This document shows positions 22,450 to 35,300 of a DNA stretch of 64,000 bases, piece after piece; within the stretch, counting starts at the first letter, position 1, and each line of letters starts with the position of its first letter. The notes below the pieces were generated by a model, which saw nothing but the letters and a program-made list of their open reading frames with translations, ran no database searches and was not told where the DNA came from. Made by a program: the position numbers and the translations under genes. This DNA is from Pycnopodia helianthoides (taxonomy: Eukaryota > Echinodermata > Asteroidea > Forcipulatida > Asteriidae), in assembly GCA_032158295.1 (NCBI GenBank), contig CM063249.1, positions 11,660,139-11,724,138 of the forward strand, given 5' to 3'.

Positions 22450-23192
22450 CAGATACACAACCAGATTCACAACCAGATCCACAACCAGATTCACAACCAG
22501 ATTCACAATAGATAAACTACAACAATAATAAATACATATACACAACCAGATACGCAACCAGATTCACAACCAGATTCACAACCAGATTCACAACCAGATC
22601 CACAACCAGATTCACAACCAAATTCACAACCAGATCTACAACCAGATTCACAACCAGATTCACAACCAAATTCACAACCAGATCTACATCCAGATTCACA
22701 ACCAGATTCACAACCAGATTCACAAATAGATTCACAACCAGATTCACAAATAGATCCACACCAGATTCACAACCAGATTCACAACCAGATACACAACCAG
22801 ATCCGCAACCAGATTCACAACCAGATTCACAAATAGATCCACAACCAGATCCACAACCAGATTCACAACCAGATCTACAACCAGATTCACAACCAGATTC
22901 ACAACCAGATTCACAAATAGATCCTCAACCAGATCCACAAGCAGATCCACAACCAGATTCACAACCAGATTCACAAATAGATCCACAACCAGATTCACAA
23001 CCAGATTCACAACCAGATACACAACCAGATCCTCAACCAGATTCACAACCAGATTCACAAATAGATCCACAACCAGATTCACAACCAGATTCACAACCAG
23101 ATACACAACCAGATCCACAACCAGATCCACAACAAGATTCTCAACCAGATTCACATTACAAGTTTAACAAACAGATTCACAACCAGATTCGC
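22450..23192 (+). repeat. 12-bp minisatellite, unit AACCAGATTCAC
   Basis: About 60 copies of a 12-bp unit with variants AACCAGATCCAC, AACCAGATACAC and AAATAGATTCAC. Because 12 is a multiple of three, long frames stay open; on the minus strand they read as repeated Val-Asn-Leu-Val-Val and are not taken as genes. The array ends about 115 bp before the TRMT2A-like start codon, so it lies in that gene's promoter or 5' UTR region. Confidence 0.95.
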
Positions 23193-23306
23193 AACTGCTG
23201 AAATTTGTGCATTCATGCATCATAATACACTTGTCCTTGATTCCAAAAGCCGCATGCCCTGAGCTTGTGAGACAGTCAAAACTTTTGATCTGTGCAATTG
23301 AGAACA

Positions 23307-26300
23307 ATGGCAAGCCAATTGGACAGCATTCCTCCAGCCAGTGATGTGCCTCAACAAGACAACGAGACACCAGCAGATGAGATACCTGTACCCGTGGTAA
23401 CATGCAGCCAAACTAAGGAATCAGCAGAGTGTGAAGGGACAGCAGAAGAGGATTCTGCCACTTCAAGTCCTCAACAAGACAACGAGACACCAGCAGATGA
23501 GACACCTGTACCCATGGTAACATGCAGCCAAACTAAGGAATCGGCAGAGTGTGAAGGGACAGCAGAAGAGGATTCTGCCACTTCAAGTCAGACGGACAAA
23601 GAGTCTGAAGGTTTGTGACAAAGTCATCCTATTAGAGACTGTCCTATTTTCTTTTCTTTGAAAGATACACGGTAGTTACTTTAAATTTCATATGTGTAGC
23701 ACCATTATAAGTTGTACCAGAGTTTGCCCTGAACTTTTTCGGGGACTATAGCCAGCAGGACCAGGTAGCTTGTTGTTTTACTAGTCCGCCAGCTTTTTCA
23801 CTGGTCCATCTTTCATATTAAATAGGGATGCTTTTCTACATTGAACTAGCCAGCCAGAACACTTGAAACCTCTCTATTAATGGCTCGATCACTACCAGTT
23901 TAATGGTCAAATGAAGTTACATTCACAGTAACACACTCAAAAACAAATTAAGACATTTTTGTAAAGTTTATTATTCACATCCGAAAAAGGAAGAAATGTG
24001 AGCATTTTGAACAAGTAGGTTGCACAGTTTTTAGTACTAGCCTACAGGGCAAGTTGAGAAGTGGGGTTTACTAGCAAGTAGCAGTTTTTACTAGACAATC
24101 AGGGTTCTGCCCACAGTGGTTGGTGCCGGAAAACCCGCCCGGCACTCAGGATTCCCCAACCACCACTGGCAGAATTTTCTCTGTTTCTAACCACCACACA
24201 TTTTCCAAATTTTTAAAATTACACTTGCAATTTTCTATTCAAAGGTTTTCAACGAAATATAATTGGGTATTTACCAGTAAAAATGGTATCCGAAGCCATT
24301 ATTTTGAGTAGTTCTTTGATTTTAGTATATTTATATGATCTACCATGTAACTGATCCATCTCGCAATAGTTTCCAGGGAAACATTTTTCAACCACTGAAG
24401 AAATCCTTGGCAGAACCCTGGACAATGTACGCCGGGCTAGAGTTAAGGGCGAGCCCTGATCTCTGCATAATTACATACAGTCAGTTATTCGCTGCCTTTG
24501 AAACTTGTTTTTCTTGCATGCAACAGATGGAGCTCAAAAATCAAGTGAAACGGGAGATCAATCTGCAGTGAAGTCATCAGCTGCAGGAGAAGGAGCTGTG
24601 ACAGACCCCTACCATTATCTCACCAGAGAACACTTCACATAAAGAGATCTTCAAGATTGAATTGAAGAACCTGCCGAGGCACTTCGGGTTTGCGGTAAGT
24701 GTCACGGATGCCAGGGGACGATTTTCACAAAGAGTTTAAGATTGATCTTAACTTTGTATCGACCTTAATTGCTTAGCAAAGTGTGATGTTCACGATACAA
24801 ATCACTATGGCAATATTAACAACTCATCATTTTAGATGAATCTTGGTGCTTTTGTGAACTCCAGCCCTGGGGCTGAGGACCTTATTGGTAGAAACATGCT
24901 CTATATAAGACTCTGTTATTGTTATTGTTCTTGCAGCAACTAAAGAAGATGATTACGAATCTACAGTTAAAGCCCAAGAAAGTAAAAGCAGTCAACAAAG
25001 CAACGTATGCTTTTGTCACTTTCAGGTCAGTGTCTCCAGGAAAGCCTATAAGGGCACAGTTTGTTTTTTAGTTTAAAAAAAATGTATAATTATTTGTTTG
25101 TGTATCGGAGGCAATTTAGGCGTATCAGCCTACAATCCCGCGTATCCGCCTGAAATGCTAGCTTGTGCATGGGGAGAACCCTGCAATGGTGTTTTTTTGT
25201 TTTTTGTTTTGTTGTTTGCTGTCATTTTATATTCTATGAATGCTTTTTCTACAAATACCTTCATCAGATCATTTTTGTTTAATCTTTCTAGTAATGAAAC
25301 CAATGGAACCTCAATAGGGATGTAACCAATAGGCCTGAATATTACCTCTTTAGAGAATATGTTGAAGAAATGTTCAGTTTTTAGATTTAGGAGGCAAACC
25401 CTAATTTGTGAAAGCCCACATAATAAGGTTTGCAAGCTTCAGTCTGAGACGGGGTTCAAACCGGGGTCCAAAGAGGTGAAAGGTAGGGAAAGCTTGCCAC
25501 TAAGCCAAGCTGAATCCTGACTAATTTTTTTAGCTACCCATTTAGTGCACCCATAGTTTATCTGGTGTATAAGGTTATGTTGGCTGAATATACTTCACAA
25601 ATTGGTTATCCAAGGTTTTGGATCAGTTCTTTTGAATTTTTATGTCGGGTTCGACCTTGATGCAGAAGTTTGTGACAAAGAGAAATATATGTTTGTGAAT
25701 TGTGTTGAACTCTTATTCTTTAAAGCTGTGAAGAGGATAAAGAGGAAGCTTTAAAAGTTCTTGACGGTCACAAATGGAAGGGAAATATCCTGAAAGCCAA
25801 GGTAAGAAAAAGGGTCTGAGATTGAGCAGGTGGGCCTGTGATTTCTCAGAATGTTTCCTGATTTCAGAATGTTTTCAAAATCTCCTTGAACCTTCAAATT
25901 TTCTTGAAAGGATGTAAAGCAGTCACCAAAGGGAGAACAAAATAGTCCACATTGTGTCCAAACCTGTTGCTTTGTATTTCTGGTAATGCACAGAGTCTGT
26001 AAACCTTTTGCTTAAGCAGCCCGAGGAGACTGGGCCCTGTAGTCATTGCATCATAACATCCTTCTTAAACATCCTTTTCACTTATTTCCTTATCTTAATT
26101 AGTTAGCCAAGCCGATTGAAGATCCATACGCCAAGAGTGTAGCTCGGAAACGATCTCAAGATGAGTCGAATGGAAACACCAAGGAATCCAAGAGAAGACG
26201 AGAGGAAGAGAGTTTGCCCTTAGAGGAGAGGTTAGTTTATCTCGTAGAAAGAGACCAAGGAAAATGCTGAGTGAGTCATTATTTGCGCCACTGAGTTTGT

Positions 26301-29300
26301 GAAACCATTTAAAGGATTCCGTGGGCTGTTTTTATTATGTCATGTTAATAACAAACTATATTTTTTGTGTTTGTAAATGAAAGACTTAACAACACGGTCA
26401 CTCCACTGTGGAACCAGCCCTATGAGGACCAGCTGAAGATCAAACAGAATAACACCATGGACTTCCTGCGTAATTTGACCAAGATGCTTCAACGGAATGT
26501 GGGCGAGATGACACCATGGCTTTCACAGCAAAGGTCTGACCCTCATTTAAAGTTGCCTTGGATTTTCACTACTACAGTCATCGGAAAATAATCATTTGCA
26601 GTCATTGGGAATACAAATTTGACCAGATTTGCTCCTTTTTTTTTGCAGTTAATGTCCATTTATCCAATATAAGAAGTGTAATGGTGCAGTGTACAGATTC
26701 ATTCTCATTTGATCATATTTTTGTTCTGTAACTTCATTAATTTAATTACTTTGGAATAGCCAAGGTCTCTTAGTGTGTATGATATTATTCGCTGTTTGCT
26801 TTAAATTCGCCCTTTTTGTTAAATTTTAGTTGATATCATATAAATTTTGTATTTTCTTCCTTTTCACATACTGTAAAGCACTTTTAGGCTTGCAAAAGTT
26901 GCTCTATTAATCCATTATTGTTGTTGTGGTTATTATTTGCGGTAGCTGCACTAGCACTCTGGAGCAATCTCCAAATTCACACTGAAGTTAAAAACGCCTT
27001 TATTCACACTCAGTCGAGAGCGCTTTGAATTGCCGTTGAAAGCGCTATATCAATGTTGATATATAATTATGATGAATATTATTATTATTATTATTTATTT
27101 TTGCATGCATGCCCTCATTAGAAGCTGAAATGGTCATACAATCTTATGTATGAAATGTTGTTTTTACAGGAAAAAGCACCAAGGTATGGCCTGCGAGTTG
27201 GAACCAATTAAACCATCGGTGAGTTATTTGGGAAAAAAGATTAAGGAAAATGTTTTGAGAATATTAATTATCAAGAGATGCATCACAAACTGTTTTTGGT
27301 TACCGACCAGTTTTTGTTGAACTCTGGACCAGAAAATTGTTTCGGGCGGTGTTTTTTTCTGTCGGAAACTTGATGCCAAAACCTGCCCTGATAATGAAAA
27401 AAAAAGAGCTCAATGTTTGCATAAATTTAAAGTAGCGCATGCTCGATTGGAAACTTAACACTTGGTTGTTATTCTTGTTACTCCTTCATAGCCAGTTCTA
27501 GAGAGCTACCGCAACAAGTGTGAGTTTACCGTCGGCAAGAGTGTAGATGGAACAGGTAACAGCACAGCTCAATACGTTTATGAAATTGGCTCTCGGTGCA
27601 ATCAATTTTAATGATTTAGTTTCATTGGCTTTCTCAAAAAAATGTGTTTTCAAATCTAAATGTCGCATATTACCAACAATTTCTTTTGTCACAGATGTTA
27701 AATGTGAATCTGGGATAAATAATATTATTTGTGTTTACCCATACTCTGATATGTGTTAAAGGAACATTACAGAATTACATTACATTACAAAACAGTTGCT
27801 GGCAGTGTAAGCACTTTATGTAATCCACCATATACATAAACTGACAAACTTGTAGAAGTTTGAGATCGATCGGCCATCTGGGTCACGAGAAAATAGTGAA
27901 AAACCAATTACACATTTGCATGAAATCATATAGATTCAACAAATGAATAAAACGCTCACTGAGCGATAAACTCCAATCGGAAAATTAGTTATACTTAAAA
28001 TTAGCATACTCGGTACTTTCCCGAGTTCTGTGACAAAAAAAAGGATCCGATCTTCCTTCAGCTACTGGGCAAGCTTAGTGATCCAGTGGTAAGACATCTG
28101 CTCTAAAACGGCAAAGGTCATGGGTTCAACTCCCGGCTGAGTAAATATGCATGTGGATTTTTTCACAGGACTCGGAGGGGGGGGTAGTATACTGAGTATA
28201 CAGTTCTTAACACACAATGGTGTATGGGTTAACACAAGTACTACCATTAATTTTAATTTTGTTTTCTCTCCTGCAGATAAAACTGTTGGATTCAGGTTAG
28301 GAAGCTACAGAGGTGAGAATAATGAATTCAAACTTTTCAATAAAATGTTTACCAATGATGAATATAAAGGAAAGAAAATTCAGTACTTGCTATATGTGGT
28401 TTTGAGTTGAGTGGGCACCTCGGTGTCCTACGTTCCTTTATAAGACACACTGTTTGAAATGTTGAGACAACCTTCGCTCAGGGAGGGGTTTGGTACATGG
28501 TATCACCACTAAATTTTGTCCACTTAGGTTTGCCTGTCTTGTGGACAGGCCCTATGAATCATGAGCCATGAACTCTAATCTTATTAAAACCTTTTGAGTA
28601 GTGTAGTATCACAGATTTTTTGAGAGGGTTTTCATTTATTTCTAAAACACTTTTTTATGTTTCAATGTTTTTGTGTATATGTTGTTGTTTGTGAGTTTTT
28701 AAAGACTGTTTTTGTAAACTGTACTTTTCAGCTTTTTAGCCGCTGTATTGCAGTATATTTAATAAATCATTTTAATAATAATGAATAATAAATCCCAGTC
28801 TTGTTTATGATATATAATTTGCAAGATCTATGACACTTGTTGATGTTGTCTAGGTGGCCAAGTATCTGTGGTAACCCCCACCGCCTGTTCCCATGTCTGT
28901 CCTGCAACCAAGTCCATAGTCGCCGCATTCCAGAAGTACATTCAGGAGGAGTCATTGTTGGAGAGCTACGGTCAACAGATGCACACGGGCCACTGGCGCA
29001 TGCTGCTGGTCAGGACCAGCCTGATCGGAGGGAGAATGGCTGCTGCATTCATGCACCCACAGGCACTATCCAAGGTCAGTAGACAGTATGTGAGGTCAGA
29101 GGTATCAAGGGTCAAATGACAGTATGTCAGGTCAAAGGTTGTTATCAAGGGTCAGATGCCAGTTTGTGTGGGCAGAGGTTGTTATCAAGGGTCAGATGTC
29201 AGTATTTGAGGTCAGTGGTTGTTATCAGATGTCAGATGTTAGTTTGTGAGGTCAGAGGTTATTATGTCAGAGTTTCATTTTTTTAATGCACTGAAATAAT

Positions 29301-32300
29301 TGTTACATGATTTTATAGTATAAAGTCTGAATGCTTTCTACTTCATGTAAAAAAAAAGAAATTATGAGATATTGCCTAACATCACAAGGTGAGGGCTACA
29401 CTTAACTGATTTGGGCTGTCGGCCCATATCAACTGTCACCAGTGGCATGTTGCCACCTACTCCTGGGGCTGAAACAGGGTTACCCCCTTCACAGTCCTGA
29501 AGGATGTAGGCATGGGTATCATCCACTAGAAGCCTAGATGGTAGAGCAGAATGCACTACCTTCCCAACTTTTTACGAAGCAAAAGGGCACAAGAGTCATG
29601 ACCGGGATTTGAACCCACACTCTGCTGCTGACAACACCAAAGCTTAGGTCTGGTGTACTAGACCACTCGTCCACGACACGCCATGTTTTATTAGAGATGT
29701 TTGTTTTGTTTTTACAGGAGGCGATAGAAGAGGAGAAGGTGAAGTTAAGACACTTTTTTAGGGAAGGTGAGGGTAAAAGCTGCGGACTGACGTCATTGTA
29801 CATCAATCTACAACCAGAGGAAAGAAGGCTAGTATTATAGTAATTGTGTATCTTTTCAAGATTAAGGACATTTTGGGGGATTGAACAACAAAATATTGGG
29901 TACAGTGGGACTTTGTCAATTTTCCTTTGCTCAACCCAAAATACATGGGACATCTGGGTACTGCACATTGTATTATTTTTTTTTTAGATGTGTAGATTAT
30001 TACCTTGTTTAAAAGTAAACTTCATGCAATTCAGCCCTTGAGCTGTGGAATGAATGTTATTAAATCATGAATAGAATTGTTGGGTTATCTTGAACAGTAG
30101 GTACTCAAGTACAAAACTTTGTGCAATGCATACCTTGGGCTGCTGACCATGAAAATTAATAAACCATGAATATTCATGAATAAAATTGTTGGGTTTCACA
30201 GTACAAAATTGTTGGTACCTGCTTGATTCCAGGCATGCATCTAGGGATACATTTTGCAGATAGGAATCAAAGCCAAGTCCGAATGGACAGCTTCAGCAGT
30301 AGCTATGGCTAGATCACTGAAAAGGCCTATCTTTCAATGCTATGGCTGCAGCCAACAGCTGAAGCCATAGCCGGAGTCGCTTGAAGCAGACACAGCCTTA
30401 TTTCTACTCTGATATTTATTTTTGCAGTGGGATCAATACATACAATCACCTGGATGGAGATGAGTATATAAATGAAGATCTACTGGATCTCAAGTTTAGA
30501 ATATCACCTGATGCCTTCTTCCAAGGTATGTCTTAAGAACCCCGGAAGGGATTGGGAGTAGTGGCCGAGCGGTGTTGCCCATCAAACTCAAGTCCTGGGC
30601 CCAGTTTCTTGTCAAAATATTTCCCTCTTGACCCCAGAAGTTGCCAAAGGTGATGCAATTCTTTTCTGTTCATAATTTATGATTACATTTCCCCTTTCAG
30701 TGAACACTGTTGCAGCTGAGGTTCTCTACACCACAGTTGGTGATTGGGCTCAAGTCACACCTTCAACCACTGTACTAGACATCTGCTGTGGTACAGGCAC
30801 CATTGGAATCACTCTAGCTAAGGTACTGGTTCGACAAGAGTACTCACCTTAATAACCACCCAGAATCTGTCACACAATGGCATAACTATGGAGGTGGGGG
30901 CACATGCCTCCCCAAACAGCACTCCGCACTAATGATGTCACTTATGAACTTGAGTTATTATTATAATTATTATCAGCTTGAATTATCATTAGGCGATAAC
31001 AGTGTGAGGAGCTGGTCTTCACTGTGTGGATATGACCGGGTTGGTGGCTAGCTGCTGTTACTGGACCGAGCCAAATGTGAAGTCCAGTAACAGTGGCCAG
31101 CCAGGTTGAAACGTCAAGGTCGAAATGTCGGGCCATTAACTATGTTATTCGTTGTTTTTTGGGGGGGTATGTGCCTAGAGAGTGAAAAAAACAAGATTGT
31201 GATTAAAATTTTACCCTGCTAGAGTTGAAATGTCAGTCCATTAACTTCTTTTTGCATAAAATTTTACCTGTTGGTTAATATTAATTTTGTGTGTGGTTAG
31301 AGAGTGATGAAGGTGATAGGCATTGAAATGAACCAACAAGCTGTTAATGATGCTATCTACAATGCAAAGACTAACGGTAAGTTGGCAGTTTATTTCTATT
31401 AACCCTTTAGTCCTCAAAGGGCCTGAAACCGCCCTCCCTGTTAGTTACTCCTCAAACTGCTCTAAACCACCCAAGAAGTTTGGCAAGTTGTATCTTGAGT
31501 TTTACACCTGCGAATGAAGCACATCAAACAACAGTAGAAAGAGCGTGATCTCAATATTACGATGATCTAAAAGTAACACCTGATCCCCTCACATGGTGAC
31601 TCTTGTTGATCTGTCTTGTGTTTTCAAAGCTTCAATATGGTAAAGGAAACAAAACAACTGCAAATTATTCGTAAGGTATTTTCATCCTCTACAATAATTC
31701 AAAAATTTGTAATGCATACAAATAATTACAGCAAAAGTTATCTAAGGATTTCTAGATTAAGTGGAAAATCTTGTCACTTTCCGTTCCATGTCAAGGAGTT
31801 CATGACTTGATGTTTACTTATGCAGGAGGGCTAAATGGTTAAAAGCATGTACACAACATTGATGAGATTAAAGATATACATGTGCACAGATTTACACTTG
31901 GCTTTCATGTTGTAAAGATGGTCATGGTGGAAAACTTCCCTTTTTAAAATGTTTGTGAATTGAGTAAAACAGTTAACTTGAGTCTTCCGAGTCTGAAATC
32001 TGATGTTTGAAAACAGTTAGAAAAACAGTGACTGGGCCCTCTCCTACCCCATGCTTAAAACCCTTGCCCCCCCCTCTCCTTCTTGCATGGGGGAAACGAA
32101 ACGTAGCATGATGAGTGAATGCCTGTGCATGCTACACAATGGAATGTCAGGGGGCGTCATGCAACTGACAAAACAGACCCAACCAAAAGAGGATGCACAA
32201 AAACTGTTCAGAAATGTACATAAACGTCTGCTGTTATTCAGTTGGTAAAATGTTGGCGTAATAATACTTCAAGTGCTTAATGGTTCACAAAATACATGAC

Positions 32301-35300
32301 AATATTATTTGAACAGCATTTTGGTTCTAGAATTTGTATTCATTACCATTCAGTTGGTAAAATGTTTTTTGTAATAATACTTTTGAGTGCTTAATGGCTA
32401 ACAAAATACATGACAATATTATTTGAACAGCATTTTGGTTCTAGAATTTGTATTCATTCCTAAGCGGAGACTTTTAGGGGCACTAGTTAGCAGCAGACTT
32501 AAAGGGTGCAGTTTCATTGCGCACTTATCAAGGAATTCTGTACTTCTGGAGCTCTGTTAAGCACAACATCCAATGAAATTGGCCTGTGCATGCTGCCACC
32601 TAGTGTCCCAAACTGTTTCTTGGATGAAACCTGAAGTTTTTGTTTGTTTTTTGGGGGGTCAGATCTGAGCAATATCGAGTATACATGTGGCAAGGCAGAG
32701 GACGTGTTACCAGACATAATGAATGATCTGAAGGACTGTGAGGATATCGTTGGTATAGTGGACCCTCCAAGACCAGGAATGCGTAAGTCATTATTATATG
32801 CATTGTCCAAGATTCAGTTCACTTCTTAGTAACAGTACCTGAATGTTTTTCGGTCTACATTATGATACATGGAGTCCTGCCGCATGCTAGTCTATGGGTC
32901 CTAGTGACCTAGGCATATACACAGAGAACGTCAGTCTGCAAATTCGCTTCAATACCCTCCTCCCCCCAATGAGCAAGAATTTTAATTCAAAATGGCTCCC
33001 ATACAATCCTGCAAAGAAAGCATCTTTACATGCCCTCTGTTTAACTCACAGTCCCAATTCCTCCTATATCCAATTGCTCAAGTAAAGGATTCAGAAAGAT
33101 CGGGGCTGGTATAACCATTGCTTATCACAGGGTCAGGCATTCCAATCTTATCCAAGTCCAAACAACTTGGTGTGGAGTGACATAGTAGAAAAGGAAAACT
33201 GCCTAGTCTGTATTAAAGGGTTTTTAAAGCAAGAAAATGTACCACCATTTGAATTCAAGTAATACGACCCAAGACGTCTTCCTCATGGACTATGTATAAG
33301 CAACACTAGTTATAAGCAACACAACCTGATTTAGGAAGGAACTATAAATAAATAAATAGTAAACTTGCGGGTACAACCATGTGTAAATCTCTTTTGTGAG
33401 AGTGTTGGCTCTGAAAAGAGCCGGTGTGGTCTTGATTTTTTGAACAGTATACTCTGCTCGCCTTCAGGAGAATGAAGTATACTGTTCGAAATGTGGAGAC
33501 AACACCGACAAGTTTACTATTTATTTTTTATAGTTCCTTCCTATTTTTCCACACCATGCAAAGCTTCAAACAATACTTACAAACTGATCATGCAATGAAT
33601 ATTTCGTCTTTGGCTGAACTGCCCTTTATTATTGCATAATCACATTGACATATATAAACAATTTACACATGTACAGTGCATGACAATCTGAATGATCTGT
33701 TTGTCCACAGCTCCTAAGGTTCTCCAAGCTGTCCGGCGATGTACCAACTTGAGACGGCTGGTCTATGTCTCCTGTAATCCACAGAATGCAATCAACAACT
33801 TCATCGAGTAAGTGCAAAAAATGATCCACACACTGTTTGTGTGTGTTGAAGGTGTTATTGAATGACGAAATCCTCGTGTTGATAAATCTACTTTTGCATT
33901 GAGGATGCACATATTCGTTTAGTTCAGTATGAAAAAATAGGCGTAGGGATTTTTTCTTTGGTGTACTTGTTATGTTTATAATACAGATACATGAATGACA
34001 ATGTTCTTTGGAAGTGTTGACTGCCGCCAAGAAAAGAACAAAATATACTGCTCGGATCCAAAATCAGGCACTTCCTGCCAAAACTGTGCGTCTTTCCTCG
34101 TCAAATGGATGAAAAGAAGAGCTTTCAAATAATACACAATTTGGGGCCCGTCTCAATAGACCGATCCATGAAGCCCCCCCCCATAACGTATTGACCAATC
34201 ACAGCATTGGCTGCATTTCCACTGCACACTTGGGCAGCGCATGTGCATCTCTCCAATGTCATACTCACGACATGAATGTGCACGCTTAAAGTATACGTGC
34301 GCACATGTTTACTTTTCTGATGGGTTTTTAGCGTGTCGGACTTTAATTTGTTGCACTTTCGGTGGCGTAGCAAGGTTGTGATTGGTCAACACGTAAGGGG
34401 CGGAGCTTAATGGATCGGTCTATACATAGAATGTTGAAGACATCAAATCACATTGATATCAAGGCTAATGTTTCGGTTGTCTTCACTTTTAAACCATTAG
34501 TTTTTTCCAAGAACTGCTTGATTTTGGCGTGGGGCGTTAAAAATAACAATAGACAGCCTGTGAAATAAAAAATATTGCCATAATAATTAAAAACAAGAAA
34601 AAAAAAGTCTTGGCTTTTAAAAAACCTAGTTTTTATTAACTACGAGTTGTGTCAATAAATAAAGCTACTATGTCAATACTCTTTCAATTGAAACCCTGTT
34701 TGTGTTTTACAAAGAAAAGCCGAGTCTTGACTATGAAATTGTTATCAATTTCAGTGATTAAGTTTTAAATATGTCTTAAGGTCTCATCTTTTTCCCAAAC
34801 GGGAAATTTTGCAGGCACAGGCTCAGGGGGTAGGTCCAGACTCCTCCCTGCACTTGACAACTTTTTGTTCTCTTTAGACTTGTGCCATTACATATGATGA
34901 TATCCCTAATATCAATACAGACCTCAATTCCTATGGCCTGCTTGTGTCGACCTTCTAGTTACTTTTTCATGTTTTTTCCCCCCTTTTTTCTTGTTTTGGG
35001 GGGACCTCTACCTGGTAACAATTCCTGGATCTGTGCCTGCTTTGGGTGTCAGACCTAGTGGTATTTGTGATTTTCTCTGATGTTTTGGAAACCATGTTGA
35101 AGATTTCATGGTTTTTAACAATGTATTAGTGTAGAGATTGGCTTGATGTCTTCCTTAATGTTAAAGGGCAGAACCTAAAAATGTATTGCTTAGAGTTGTT
35201 TTAAAAAAATTCCAAAGATGTCAAATTGACAATAAATAATCTGTACACTTTATATCTTCACTGGTCACTTTCATTAAAATAATTGTTATAACTACCTTAC

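Larger units (their letters stand above)
13637..23306. other. Repeat-rich interval between carboxypeptidase and TRMT2A-like genes
   Basis: The missing 5' exon or exons and promoter of the carboxypeptidase should lie in the left part, and the TRMT2A-like promoter at the right end. No exon with a signal peptide ending in the required phase could be identified. The rest is dispersed repeats, two foldback structures and a minisatellite, each listed separately. Short frames rich in Tyr-Ile-Trp-Phe near 17.8 and 21.0 kb are translations of ATATAT arrays. Confidence 0.6.

Noticed and set aside
22517..23154. Minus-strand frames with repeated Val-Asn-Leu-Val-Val
   Set aside because: They are the 12-bp minisatellite read in an open frame. 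No start context, signal or domain supports a membrane protein.
22450..23192. CRISPR-like array
   Set aside because: The units are contiguous 12-bp repeats with no unique spacers, in an animal genome.
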